Shown here: positions 25,359 through 33,595 of the stretch, in pieces | Layout: every line of letters starts with the position of its first letter | Numbering within the stretch: position 1 is the first letter of the stretch | Source: an uncultured Bacilli bacterium | Lineage (GTDB): Bacteria; Bacillota_I; Bacilli_A; RF39; UBA660 | DNA length: 64,000 bases | Reading direction: 5' to 3' | Assembly: GCA_949505625.1 (NCBI GenBank) | Contig: CATBQD010000007.1 | Span: forward strand, 1-64,000 | Notes under the pieces: model-generated | Seen by the model: only the letters and a program-made list of their open reading frames with translations | What the model was told of the DNA's origin: nothing | Database searches by the model: none | Translations under genes and position numbers: made by a program

Positions 25359-26403
25359 ATTTTATGAAACTAACTTGAATTGGTATACATTTATCGCTCT
25401 TATAATGACGATATGCCCCCATAATCATCTCTTCTATCTCACTATTTTGAGAATGGCTCTGCATATATTCACTAGAATCAATCATATCATGAAATATTTC
25501 ATTTTCTGTAGAAACACATTCAGGTGGTAAAAATAATAAACCTGCTCTTAGCATACATAATCTTGTGAAAGCTTCTGCTTTTTTATCTTTATTTGATAAA
25601 GTTTTATTATCATAATTAGAGAGTAGCAACTCTGTTTGTTTTCTAATAGTATGAACAGATGATTTTACTAAAACTGCTGTTGTTATAAATTCGTCTTGTT
25701 TTTCCATTTGCCCTATACAACTTGTTTGCAAATAAACTTGTGGTGAAACTTCAAAATTTTGTCTTAGCATCATTTCCTCTATTTTTCCACACACAAATGC
25801 CATACGATATTTCATCATAATAAGTTGTGGCCTTATATCTCTATAAAATGGAGATTCTATCATTTTCTTTAAGACAGATAAGAAACAAGCATATTTGTCA
25901 ACTTCCATACTTTCAGTTACTGCCATATATCCTTCCATGAAATTGGCTCCAGTACGAAATGATTTCGATATTTGTCGAGTCATTTCATCATCTTCATCTA
26001 ATTCTAACTCTTCTATCAATGATTTCATATCTTGATTCATTTCACGTTTTATTGATAATGAGTTTTCCATTTTTCTTATCACTCGTTCAATTATCATGTC
26101 ATTACCTTTTCCATCAATGATTGTTTCTAGCCTGTTTCCTCCTAATTCACCAGTTCCTATTGACTGAAAATAGGAAACAATTGAATACAATTTTGAGAAA
26201 TCATTACCAAATCTACTATAAAGTGTTGGTTCCATTCCCATTGTAGACTTTAAACTTTCCATTGTTCTTTGATATTCTGCTGTTTCTTTTTTCCCTGCAA
26301 TTTCTAGACTTGCTAATGCTTGATAGCTTTCCCATATTGATTCAGTAATTGCAGTTAAAATTCTAATATCTTCATAATCATGCTTTGTAAGTGCATATTC
26401 CAT
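25357..26403 (-). CDS. Orphan 348-aa protein with operator-rich upstream region
   Basis: A 348-aa soluble, mostly helical protein that I do not recognise. It has no signal or membrane segment. A conspicuous acidic stretch (EELELDEDDEM) lies near residue 135, and Cys residues are scattered without a metal-binding pattern. Start ATG at 26403 follows GGAGGGG. The region upstream contains a strong promoter and two copies of a palindrome, suggesting tight regulation. It might be a stress-response or cell-differentiation protein; this is speculation. Confidence 0.7.
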   Translation of the reverse strand: MEYALTKHDYEDIRILTAITESIWESYQALASLEIAGKKETAEYQRTMESLKSTMGMEPTLYSRFGNDFSKLYSIVSYFQSIGTGELGGNRLETIIDGKGNDMIIERVIRKMENSLSIKREMNQDMKSLIEELELDEDDEMTRQISKSFRTGANFMEGYMAVTESMEVDKYACFLSVLKKMIESPFYRDIRPQLIMMKYRMAFVCGKIEEMMLRQNFEVSPQVYLQTSCIGQMEKQDEFITTAVLVKSSVHTIRKQTELLLSNYDNKTLSNKDKKAEAFTRLCMLRAGLLFLPPECVSTENEIFHDMIDSSEYMQSHSQNSEIEEMIMGAYRHYKSDKCIPIQVSFIK

Positions 26404-26425
26404 AAAAACCCCTCCTTATGTACAC

Positions 26426-26444
26426 AAAGTAAGATACTTTGAGA
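26426..26444. repeat. Operator-like palindrome, copy 1
   Basis: AAAGTA-AGA-TACTTT followed by GAGA. It lies between the predicted transcription start and the ribosome site of the 348-aa gene. A second copy with a different 3-base centre is at 26568-26586. Confidence 0.55.
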
Positions 26445-26462
26445 TTTCCTCCTGACCGCTAT

Positions 26463-26490
26463 ATAATACCATTTTTTTCCAATTTGTCAA
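26463..26490 (-). promoter_or_regulatory. Sigma-A-type promoter of the 348-aa gene
   Basis: On the minus strand, TTGACA (26485-26490), 16-base spacer, TATTAT (26463-26468). The spacer is one base shorter than ideal but both hexamers are close to consensus. Confidence 0.6.
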
Positions 26491-26505
26491 ACCAAACAGT
26501 TACAT

Positions 26506-26520
26506 AGACTATTTTGGTCT
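26506..26520. repeat. AGAC...GTCT palindrome, copy 1
   Basis: AGACTATTTTGGTCT, arms AGAC and GTCT, upstream of the promoter of the 348-aa gene. An almost identical 15-mer occurs at 56104-56118. Confidence 0.45.
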
Positions 26521-26567
26521 GGTCCCTTTTCTATATTTACTTTTCCTAAAATAGTTGTAGTTTTCTT

Positions 26568-26586
26568 AAAGTATCTTACTTTGAGA
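26568..26586. repeat. Operator-like palindrome, copy 2
   Basis: AAAGTA-TCT-TACTTT followed by GAGA, 142 bases from copy 1 in the same orientation. It lies upstream of the promoter and next to the terminator of the lipoprotein gene. Confidence 0.55.
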
Positions 26587-26595
26587 CTTTTTCAT

Positions 26596-26621
26596 AATAA
26601 AAACATTGCTTTCACAATGTT
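26596..26621 (-). terminator. Terminator of the lipoprotein gene
   Basis: Stem AACATTG/CAATGTT with a 6-nt loop and T-run on the minus strand; the stop codon at 26620 overlaps the stem. Confidence 0.75.
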
Positions 26622-27174
26622 AATATTGATAAATACCTTGAATTTTTTGCTCATCAGTTTTACTTAATTCATCTAATTTCCATTCATCATTTTTCTTAGT
26701 TAAATGAAAGTCGATTGTATATTTTACTTTTTCTTTATTGTCTTTCATTTGTTCTAGTCGATAATCAATAAATTTTTTAATATCATATTCTCCATTTTCA
26801 TCTTGAAATTCTTCTTTATGTTCTTCTAAATAAACATTGGCTGAACTAAGTAATTTTCCATAATCAACAACTTCTATTTCTGCTGTTACTGTTGCAGTAT
26901 CTCCATCTACCTTCTCATCTTTTATTTGGTATGCTAATTTTTGGTAAGATGCTTTCATCATATCACGATATTTTTCACGATGTTCTCCTGTGAAATTTTC
27001 TTCGTTTGCAATTACTCTATCCAAATCATCTAACACATCTTTATCTAATGTTTGATATCTATTTAAAAATATCTCGACTTGTTTTGTTGGAGTATTTGTT
27101 AACGTTTTTCCAGCATTACACCCTACTAATAAAAATGAAAGTAAAACTGTTACTATGCATAATTTCTTTTTCAT
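26620..27174 (-). CDS. Lipoprotein of unknown function (DUF5105-like)
   Basis: A 184-aa lipoprotein. The signal peptide ends in the lipobox LLVGC (Cys 19). The mature part starts with TPTKQVEIFLNRYQTLDKDVLDDL and continues with a cystatin/NTF2-like alpha-beta pattern (MKASYQKLAYQI...ATVTAEIEVVDYGK...DFHLTKKNDEWKL). Such lipoproteins are frequent in low-GC Firmicutes and lack a known role. ATG at 27174 follows AGGAGGAAA. It seems to be a single transcription unit. Confidence 0.8.
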   Translation of the reverse strand: MKKKLCIVTVLLSFLLVGCNAGKTLTNTPTKQVEIFLNRYQTLDKDVLDDLDRVIANEENFTGEHREKYRDMMKASYQKLAYQIKDEKVDGDTATVTAEIEVVDYGKLLSSANVYLEEHKEEFQDENGEYDIKKFIDYRLEQMKDNKEKVKYTIDFHLTKKNDEWKLDELSKTDEQKIQGIYQY

Positions 27175-27219
27175 ATTTTTCCTCCTATTACTATTGTGAA
27201 TGAAATTTTTTTATTTATA

Positions 27220-27242
27220 CAAAAAAAGCCAATAAAATTGAC
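27220..27242 (-). terminator. Terminator of the HD/nucleotidase unit
   Basis: Stem AGTCAAT/ATTGGCT (with a wobble pair) and a T7 tail on the minus strand, a few bases after the HD gene stop. Confidence 0.6.
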
Positions 27243-27250
27243 TTAACTTT

Positions 27251-27835
27251 TTATAAATTTTCTTTAATATTCGGAAACAAATCGTAAATAGAACAACCTA
27301 ATTGATTTTCTATTTCTTCTTTTAATTTTAATGTTTCTTCAATATGATAATGTGTGTTATCATGAACTCCTTTTCTGAGCAATAAATCTATCATTCTTTT
27401 TTCAACTGTCATAACTTCCTTTTTACACATCAAATCACATAGGTTAATTATCTTTTCATAAATTGTATATTGGTGATTTTTGATAAATGTATCTCGAAAC
27501 TCATTTCTTGGGGGATGTCCTCCTGCTACACAATCAACATCATTATTCAAATAAGAATGAGTTAAACATATATAGGCATATTCATCATCATATCCTAATT
27601 TCTTGATAAGTTCATATCCAGCTATATCATGCATCTTATAATTCTCACTTTTTCCAATATCATGTATATATCCTAATGTTTTTGCTTTTTCACTGTTTAA
27701 ATTTAATGCTTCAGCAATGATAGAGGCTGCATTTCCAACACAAACAGAATGAGCCTTCCAATGGTCATCCGTCCCTGCCGATGGAAGTTCATTTATTAAA
27801 TTTAATGCTTCTTCACTCGTCAAAATTTTCCCCAT
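27251..27835 (-). CDS. HD-domain phosphohydrolase
   Basis: A 194-aa HD-domain protein. Metal ligands: HSVCVGNAA for the first His, GYIHDIGKS for the central HD pair, and LTHSYLNN for a further His; a conserved-looking CDLMCKKEV follows. Such proteins hydrolyse nucleotides or phosphoesters. Start at 27835 follows GGAGAG; an in-frame ATG at 27892 is deep inside the preceding gene and lacks a ribosome site. It overlaps the end of the nucleotidase-nucleoside hydrolase gene by 23 bases, so the two are likely translated together and both act on nucleotides. Confidence 0.83.
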   Translation of the reverse strand: MGKILTSEEALNLINELPSAGTDDHWKAHSVCVGNAASIIAEALNLNSEKAKTLGYIHDIGKSENYKMHDIAGYELIKKLGYDDEYAYICLTHSYLNNDVDCVAGGHPPRNEFRDTFIKNHQYTIYEKIINLCDLMCKKEVMTVEKRMIDLLLRKGVHDNTHYHIEETLKLKEEIENQLGCSIYDLFPNIKENL

Positions 27836-29276
27836 TATATCTCTCCATTTTCTTAAAGTAATCATTATAAATCTTATTTCTAAATAAGTCATTCACAAAT
27901 GTTATCTCATGTTTACCCTCAGTTTGTTCATACATTCCATTTTCCAGAATGTTTGGACAACTTATTTTCTCTGTGATAAACCAATCCTTATTTAACAAAT
28001 ATGCTACTGCGCTCAAGTCCCATAAAGTCTTACTGGAACCAATTTCATCTTCTGAATTTTTATAATATTTCTTTTTACAATTTTTAAATTCTTCACATAA
28101 ATATTTACCAATATTAGAATTTAATAAATAATGTTCTAATTCAAAACTTGTTGTAACTAAATTTGCTGCTACATTTCTACATGGAATAACAGTCAATTTG
28201 ACTTTCGATTCAAATACTGTTCTTACGGCCTTTATATCTTGTCTAAAGTTAAATTCCTCATTTTGATGACTTAGAAAACTATTTCCACCTAACCAAATTA
28301 TTTCCATATTATCAATAATACTTGGTTCCTTTTGAATAGCAAGCGCTATATTCGTAATCGCGCCTATTGCAACTATAATAATTTTTTCATTTTTCTTACA
28401 AATGTCAATTATTTTATTAACGGCTTCATTATCATCCGCTTCTTCCATATAAGCAGTAGCTCCTTTATACACTTTATCTTTATAAGAAGAAGCTCCTATC
28501 ATATCTAATATTTTTAAAGTAGTTTGATAGCTTAATTCAGTACCTTCTGCAATTGTTAAATCTTCTGCATATCCACTTTTCCAAAATGGAGCTATTGTGA
28601 TTGCCTCTACTTCAATATTATCTAATGATGACATTAGATAAGTAAGCGCGAACCTATCATCTACTTCATTAGACATATCAGTATCTAATATTATATGTTT
28701 TCTTTCATTCATATCTTTCACCCTCTCATATAATTCTTTAAAATTCCTAACATATGGTAAATATCCTCTATGAGTATAATTTAATTTTGTCGTTACCATG
28801 CAAACAGGAATATTAGAAGACTGTAATTTCTTGCAATTTCTTACACTGTCATCAAACATAATATCAATGTTATTTTCTATACATTCTCTACTTTTATCAA
28901 TAGACTTCGAAAAAATTAATTTTGTATAAGGTATATTATATTTTTGTAACCAAGTCTTAGTTGTCTTTTCTGGATATTTATAATCTGGAAATATACGATT
29001 TGAAATTAAATAAAGCTCATGACCTTCTTGTAACAATAACTCCATATACTTTTTTACATTTTTTCTAGGTTCTAATTCTGCTGCAAAATTCTCCATATTA
29101 TTGGCAAAAAAATTAATTCTTTCCTCTTTGCTCCAATCAAACAATAGAGATACACTTCCAGCATTTGGATTCACAATTCCAGAATTTCTTTTTTTTCTAT
29201 CTTCTTTTTTGCACTCCACTAAAAGCTTTTTATCAAAATCTGCAATTACATTATCAATATCTAACCCAATTTTCAT
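27813..29276 (-). CDS. Fused HAD 5'(3')-nucleotidase-like / nucleoside hydrolase protein
   Basis: A 487-aa two-domain protein. Residues 1-190 form a HAD-type 5'-nucleotidase-like domain: catalytic DxDxV in KIGLDIDNVIADFD, YLISNR as motif II, a Lys region, and IMFDDSVRNCKKL as motif IV. Residues 192-487 resemble an inosine-uridine nucleoside hydrolase: metal loop IILDTDMSNEVDDRFALTYL, IVAIGAITNIALAI, and WLGGNSF. Together they could turn a nucleoside monophosphate into base plus ribose. The metal loop reads DTDxSNExDD rather than the classical DTDxGxDD, so the substrate may be different. No third domain is seen. I know no characterised example of this fusion. Confidence 0.83.
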   Translation of the reverse strand: MKIGLDIDNVIADFDKKLLVECKKEDRKKRNSGIVNPNAGSVSLLFDWSKEERINFFANNMENFAAELEPRKNVKKYMELLLQEGHELYLISNRIFPDYKYPEKTTKTWLQKYNIPYTKLIFSKSIDKSRECIENNIDIMFDDSVRNCKKLQSSNIPVCMVTTKLNYTHRGYLPYVRNFKELYERVKDMNERKHIILDTDMSNEVDDRFALTYLMSSLDNIEVEAITIAPFWKSGYAEDLTIAEGTELSYQTTLKILDMIGASSYKDKVYKGATAYMEEADDNEAVNKIIDICKKNEKIIIVAIGAITNIALAIQKEPSIIDNMEIIWLGGNSFLSHQNEEFNFRQDIKAVRTVFESKVKLTVIPCRNVAANLVTTSFELEHYLLNSNIGKYLCEEFKNCKKKYYKNSEDEIGSSKTLWDLSAVAYLLNKDWFITEKISCPNILENGMYEQTEGKHEITFVNDLFRNKIYNDYFKKMERYNGENFDE

Positions 29277-29351
29277 AGAATACCTACCTAACTAAACATA
29301 TTATAACACATTTTTCTTTTTAACGAAAGTATAAAAAGATATACCCCCTCA

Positions 29352-29381
29352 TTTACAAACATACCCCTATGGGTATATAAT
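29352..29381 (+). promoter_or_regulatory. csoR promoter with CsoR operator
   Basis: TATAAT at 29376-29381 with a TTTACA-like -35 at 29352-29357 (18-bp spacer). The palindrome ATACCC-CTAT-GGGTAT (29361-29376) sits in the spacer; it resembles the CsoR copper operator (TACCC...GGGTA). ATACCCCC also occurs at 29341. Copper would release CsoR. Confidence 0.75.
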
Positions 29382-29397
29382 CTTTTTGGTGATGTTT

Positions 29398-29676
29398 ATG
29401 AAGCAAACCCATAGGAATGAAGCAGAAAAAAAGCTCATTGTTAATCGAATGAATCGATTGATTGGACAAATGAATGGAATTAAAAATATGGTCAATGAAG
29501 ACCGCTATTGTGATGACATTTTGATTCAATTATCTGCCATTCAAAAAAGCATTGGAAGTTTATCTAACCACATTCTAGAAAATCATTTATACTCTTGTGT
29601 CAGCAAAAGTATTGAAGATGGAAATATTGAGATTTTAGATGAATTAATTAGTATATTTAAACGATTTAACAAATAA
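29398..29676 (+). CDS. csoR: Copper-sensing repressor CsoR
   Basis: A 92-aa DUF156-type metal-sensing repressor. Helix layout matches CsoR: RMNRLIGQMNGIKNMV, DRYCDDILIQLSA with the first Cu ligand (Cys), and HILENHLYSCV with His and Cys as the others (the C-H-C set). No DNA-binding HTH is expected; CsoR binds through a basic face. It heads csoR-copZ-copA and sits behind an operator palindrome. ATG at 29398 after GGTGAT is chosen over in-frame TTG/GTG/ATG codons overlapping that site. Confidence 0.93.
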   Translation: MKQTHRNEAEKKLIVNRMNRLIGQMNGIKNMVNEDRYCDDILIQLSAIQKSIGSLSNHILENHLYSCVSKSIEDGNIEILDELISIFKRFNK

Positions 29677-29690
29677 TAAGAAAGGGTGAT

Positions 29691-29909
29691 ATGATGAAAA
29701 ATATAATCATTAAAGTAGAAGGAATGAAATGTAGTGGCTGTGAAAACAGAATCATGAATGTGTTAAAAAGTATTGATGGAGTAAAAACAGTGAGCGCAAA
29801 TCATGAAAAAGGTACTGTAGAAATTACACTTTTAAAAGAAATAAACTCTAATATTCTAAAAGAAAAAATTGAGACGCTTGGATTTTCTGTTGTTGGTGAA
29901 GAAGTATGA
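29691..29909 (+). CDS. copZ: Copper chaperone CopZ
   Basis: A 72-aa heavy-metal-associated domain protein. The metal site is in VEGMKCSGCENRI (CxxC). It ferries Cu(I) to the ATPase encoded immediately downstream, with which it overlaps by four bases (ATGA). Two adjacent ATG codons (29691, 29694) are possible starts behind AAAGGGTGA; the second has the better spacing. Confidence 0.94.
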   Translation: MMKNIIIKVEGMKCSGCENRIMNVLKSIDGVKTVSANHEKGTVEITLLKEINSNILKEKIETLGFSVVGEEV

Positions 29910-32098
29910 AAAAAGTCATTTTGAAAATTGATGGTATGACTTGTAGTGCTTGTTCATCTGGTTTGGAAAAATATTTAAATAAGCAAACTGGAGTTAAAGC
30001 AAGCGTGAACCTAGTTCTATCTCAAGCATTGATTGAATATGAAGATAATATTACGATTGATGAGCTAAATAAATATATTGAAGAAGCAGGTTTTTTAAGC
30101 CTTGGTGTTTATAATCCAAATGAAGAGAAAAAAAAGAGTCCCAAAGTTCAATTATATGTCTTTTCTTTTTTAGCCTTTCTTGTTTTATATGTATCAATGG
30201 CTCCTATGATAGGATTACCTAGTCTTCCTTTTTTAAATATGGATATTTATCCAAAACAATATGCTGTTGGTTTAATGATTTTAACTATTCCATTTTTCTT
30301 TTATGGAAAAGATATTTTTGTAAATGGATACAAAAATTTAATTCATAAAACGCCAAATATGGACACATTAGTTTCTATTGGTGTCATCGCTAGTTTTGGA
30401 TATAGTATTTTTGGAACCATTATGATTTTTTTAGGACATATGGATTATGCCCATCACTTATATTTTGAATCTGCTGCTATTGTAATTTATTTTATCAAAT
30501 TGGGTAGATTTATTGACCAAAGAAGTAAAGAAAAAACAAGCAGTGCGATTAAGGAGCTTGTACAAATTACTCCAACCAAAGCGTTGTTAAAAAAAGACAA
30601 TAAAGAATTTGAAATTACGATAGATGAAGTACAAGTTGGTGATATTCTAATTGCGAGACCAGGTATGAAGATTGCGGTTGATGGAATTATTACCAAAGGT
30701 GAAAGTCACTTAGAAGAAGCTTTTATTACTGGAGAATCTACTCCTGTAAAAAAGAAAAAAAATGAAACTGTTGTCGCTGGAAGTATGAATATAGATGGCT
30801 ATATTGAATATAAAGCTTTAAAAATAGGAAAAGACTCTACTATTTCTGAAATCGTAAAATTAGTTGTAGAAGCAACCAATACCAAAGCACCTATTGCTCA
30901 TTTAGCTGACCGAGTAAGTCTTTACTTTGTTCCAACAATTATTGCGATTTCTATTTTTACATTCTTTATATCTTTATTAGTAGGATTATCATTTAGTGAT
31001 GCAATTAATTCATTTGTAAGCGTGCTAGTTGTTGCTTGTCCTTGTGCTTTAGGTCTTGCAACTCCACTCGCTATTGTAGTCAGTATTGGTCTATGTGCCA
31101 AAAAAGGAATTCTAATTAAACAAAGCAAAACTTTAGAACAAGCTCATCAAATCGACACAATTGTATTTGATAAAACTGGTACTTTAACTTATGGAAATAT
31201 GAAGATATCTGAAATTATGTTATTTAATAGCTATAATAAAAATGAAATATTAAAAATGGTAGCTAGTTTAGAAAAAAACTCTAGTCATCCTATTAGTAAA
31301 GCTTTTTTACATGAAGCTGAACAATTGAATATAGAGTTAGAAGCTATATCAGAATTCCAGAATATTCCAGGTGTTGGATTATCTGGAATCATTGAAAACA
31401 AAACAATCTATGTTGGTAATCAAAAAATATTTGATAACCTTAATATCAGAAACACACATGAAAAAGATGAAAAAAGGCTAAGCGAAAATGGTTCTAGTAT
31501 TGTTTATGTTGTTTTAGAAAATCAAGTAGTTGCATTAATTGGAGTAAATGATATTGTAAGAGAGAACAGCAAAGCCACAATTTCAAAACTAAAAAGTTTA
31601 GGAAAAAATGTTATTATGTTAACTGGAGATAATTTAAAAACAGCTAGTAGAATTGCAAAAGAAATTGGAATTGAACAAGTAAATGCGAATGTTATGCCTG
31701 CTGAAAAAACAAATATAATTAAAGAATTAATGAAGCAACAAAAAATAGTAATGATGGTCGGAGATGGAATCAATGACGCTCCTTCTCTAGCAAGCGCAAA
31801 TGTTGGTGTTAGTGTTAGTAACGGAACCGATATTGCTGCCAATTCTTCCGATGTTATTCTGATGAATGATGATTTAGAAAAAATTGTTTCCCTTCTTATT
31901 ATTAGTAAAAAAACAATTCAGATTATCAAACAAAATCTTTTTTGGGCATTCTTTTATAATATTTGTATGATTCCAATCGCAGCTGGGATTTTCACTCCTT
32001 TTGGAATTCATATGAATCCTATGTTTGCAGGATTTGCTATGATGGTTAGTAGTTTTACGGTCATCTTAAATTCTCTTAGACTAAAAAATATCAGATAA
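29906..32098 (+). CDS. copA: Copper-exporting P1B-type ATPase CopA
   Basis: A 730-aa P1B-type ATPase. One N-terminal HMA domain (GMTCSACS), eight membrane helices with the CPC motif in VVACPCALGLATPLAIV, actuator TGES in FITGESTPVKKK, phosphorylation site DKTGTLT, nucleotide-binding HP in SSHPISKAF, and hinge GDGINDAPSLA. CPC plus the conserved Tyr/Asn and Met/Ser of the last two helices mark Cu(I) export. Co-transcribed with csoR and copZ, induced by copper. Confidence 0.97.
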   Translation: MKKVILKIDGMTCSACSSGLEKYLNKQTGVKASVNLVLSQALIEYEDNITIDELNKYIEEAGFLSLGVYNPNEEKKKSPKVQLYVFSFLAFLVLYVSMAPMIGLPSLPFLNMDIYPKQYAVGLMILTIPFFFYGKDIFVNGYKNLIHKTPNMDTLVSIGVIASFGYSIFGTIMIFLGHMDYAHHLYFESAAIVIYFIKLGRFIDQRSKEKTSSAIKELVQITPTKALLKKDNKEFEITIDEVQVGDILIARPGMKIAVDGIITKGESHLEEAFITGESTPVKKKKNETVVAGSMNIDGYIEYKALKIGKDSTISEIVKLVVEATNTKAPIAHLADRVSLYFVPTIIAISIFTFFISLLVGLSFSDAINSFVSVLVVACPCALGLATPLAIVVSIGLCAKKGILIKQSKTLEQAHQIDTIVFDKTGTLTYGNMKISEIMLFNSYNKNEILKMVASLEKNSSHPISKAFLHEAEQLNIELEAISEFQNIPGVGLSGIIENKTIYVGNQKIFDNLNIRNTHEKDEKRLSENGSSIVYVVLENQVVALIGVNDIVRENSKATISKLKSLGKNVIMLTGDNLKTASRIAKEIGIEQVNANVMPAEKTNIIKELMKQQKIVMMVGDGINDAPSLASANVGVSVSNGTDIAANSSDVILMNDDLEKIVSLLIISKKTIQIIKQNLFWAFFYNICMIPIAAGIFTPFGIHMNPMFAGFAMMVSSFTVILNSLRLKNIR

Positions 32099-32114
32099 AA
32101 CTGATATTTTTTCT
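32087..32114 (+). terminator. Terminator of the copper operon
   Basis: Stem ATATCAG/CTGATAT with a 6-nt loop that contains the copA stop codon, followed by T6. Confidence 0.8.
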
Positions 32115-33405
32115 ATTTTATGATATCTTTTATTTTTGATATATCATCTAGTGATACTTCTATTTGTTCACTGGTATTCATATTTTTTAAATTAAATTTC
32201 CCTGTTTTTATTTCTTCTTCTCCAAGTACAATTACGAATGGTATTTTTTCTTTATTTGCAAAGTCTAAGCTTTTCTTGACCTTTTTACGACTCATTTCTA
32301 GTTCTACTTTTAATCCTAAGTTTCTAAGTTTAGTTGCTAAATCAAGACTTTCTATTTCTGTATTCATCGGAATGATAAAAATATCTATCAAAGAAGAATC
32401 TTCAAAACGACTATCATTTTTTAATAACTCATAAATAGAAGTAAGTCCAAAACTAATTCCAACGGCTGGATAACTCGTTCCATCATCAATGAATTCGGTA
32501 ATCATATTATCATATCTTCCTCCTCCACCAATGCTTCCAGTTAAGCGTTTATTCTTTTCATATACTTCAAATACATTTCCAGTATAATAATCTTGTCCAC
32601 GCGCTAAAGTAGAAGTGAAAACACAATATTCTTCAATCTTTAGACCTACAATATATTCATATAGTTTATTTAATTCTTCTAATCCAACTTTCAATTTTTC
32701 ATTATTTGTATCCTTAAATTTCTCATTCAACTCTTTTAATGATAAAGTAAAATATTCTAATAAATTTGTAATTTGACTTTCATTTAAACCAATTTCTTTC
32801 AATTGTTCTTTGAACTCATCTCTTGATAATTTCTCCATTTTATCAACAATTGTAACAACTGTACTTACAAGATTTTCTTCTATTCCACATTCTAATATTA
32901 AACCGCTCATTAAGCTTCTACTATTATATTTAAGTACAATTTCAATATTAAGCTTCTTAAAAGCATTAATATAAAGATTTACAAGTTCTGCTTCTATCAT
33001 TTGTCCTGGTAGTCCAACTACGTCTACATCACACTGTGTAAATTCTCTATCTCTTCCTACTTTTACTGGGCCATCTCTAAAAACTTTAGCAATTTCATAA
33101 CGCTTAAATGGCATTTTTAATTGATTTTTATTAAGAGCAATTAATTTAGCAAATGGAACTGTTAAATCATAACGTAATCCTAATTCCCTATTTCCTTGGT
33201 CTGTTAATCGATAGATTTCTTTTAAAATATCATTTTGTTCATCATATTTTCCACTTAGCATATCAAAATAACAAAGGATAGGAGTCTCAATTGGACTATA
33301 CCCATATTCTTCAAATGTCTCTTTCAAAACTCCATTAATATAATTTCTAATTTTTTGTTCTTGTGGTAAGAAATCATAACCACCTTTTACATTTTGTATT
33401 TTCAT
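32113..33405 (-). CDS. hisS: Histidyl-tRNA synthetase
   Basis: A 430-aa class II synthetase of normal length. Signatures: GGYDFLP near the start, motif 2 in FKRYEIAKVFRDGPVKVGRDREFTQ region, the histidine-specific LARGQDYYTG, and motif 3 with GSIGGGGRYDNMI and AVGISFGLTSIY. The C-terminal anticodon-binding domain is complete, about residues 330-430. Start at 33405 follows AGGAGGG; an in-frame extension to 33495 crosses the terminator stem of the leader. Expression is probably controlled by the His-codon leader upstream. Confidence 0.95.
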   Translation of the reverse strand: MKIQNVKGGYDFLPQEQKIRNYINGVLKETFEEYGYSPIETPILCYFDMLSGKYDEQNDILKEIYRLTDQGNRELGLRYDLTVPFAKLIALNKNQLKMPFKRYEIAKVFRDGPVKVGRDREFTQCDVDVVGLPGQMIEAELVNLYINAFKKLNIEIVLKYNSRSLMSGLILECGIEENLVSTVVTIVDKMEKLSRDEFKEQLKEIGLNESQITNLLEYFTLSLKELNEKFKDTNNEKLKVGLEELNKLYEYIVGLKIEEYCVFTSTLARGQDYYTGNVFEVYEKNKRLTGSIGGGGRYDNMITEFIDDGTSYPAVGISFGLTSIYELLKNDSRFEDSSLIDIFIIPMNTEIESLDLATKLRNLGLKVELEMSRKKVKKSLDFANKEKIPFVIVLGEEEIKTGKFNLKNMNTSEQIEVSLDDISKIKDIIK

Positions 33406-33420
33406 ATATTTCCCTCCTAT

Positions 33421-33455
33421 AAAAAAACTATACAAGTTTGATAGTACTTGTATAG
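33421..33455 (-). terminator. Attenuator terminator (segments D and E) upstream of hisS
   Basis: A 10-bp perfect stem CTATACAAGT/ACTTGTATAG (minus strand 33455-33446 and 33437-33428) with an 8-nt loop and T7 run, ending 15 bases before the hisS start. It lies inside the transcribed leader, which makes it an attenuator rather than a gene-end terminator. Confidence 0.85.
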
Positions 33456-33521
33456 CATATTCTTTTATACTAGATACAAGCACCACAAATAGCACTTGTA
33501 CCTACAACATGAAAAGTCGTA

Positions 33522-33569
33522 TTAACAAGTGCGATTATTATGATGATGATTTTTTAATGTTTTTAACAT
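33522..33569 (-). CDS. hisS leader peptide with three consecutive His codons
   Basis: A 15-aa ORF, MLKTLKNHHHNNRTC, starting with ATG at 33569 behind a strong AAAGGAGAG site 8 bases upstream, and ending with TAA at 33522. Three consecutive CAT codons occur at positions 8-10 of the peptide. It starts about 20 bases after the predicted transcription start and ends at the first of the pairing segments. Nothing about the peptide itself looks functional; the His run is what matters, as in enteric hisL. Too short for usual gene finders. Confidence 0.82.
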   Translation of the reverse strand: MLKTLKNHHHNNRTC

Positions 33570-33595
33570 AATAATCTCTCCTTTAAAACAACTTT

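Larger units (their letters stand above)
33421..33569 (-). promoter_or_regulatory. His-codon leader attenuator of hisS
   Basis: Five segments follow each other in the leader RNA: A GCACTTGT (33532-33525), B ACAAGTGC (33499-33492), C GCTTGTA (33481-33475), D CTATACAAGT (33455-33446) and E ACTTGTATAG (33437-33428). A pairs with B, B with C, C with D, and D with E (terminator). A is the end of the leader ORF. Predicted logic: with charged His-tRNA the ribosome reaches the leader stop and masks A, so B:C forms and D:E terminates; on histidine starvation the ribosome stalls at HHH, A:B forms, C:D replaces the terminator, and hisS is read. Confidence 0.78.

Noticed and set aside
26506-26520. LexA/SOS box or LiaR-type site
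   Set aside because: AGACTATTTTGGTCT does not match GAAC-N4-GTTC, and the centre differs from LiaR/CesR boxes.
33406-33595. T-box riboswitch upstream of hisS
   Set aside because: No AGGGTGGNACCGCG T-box sequence or specifier loop is present; the leader-peptide model explains the structure better.
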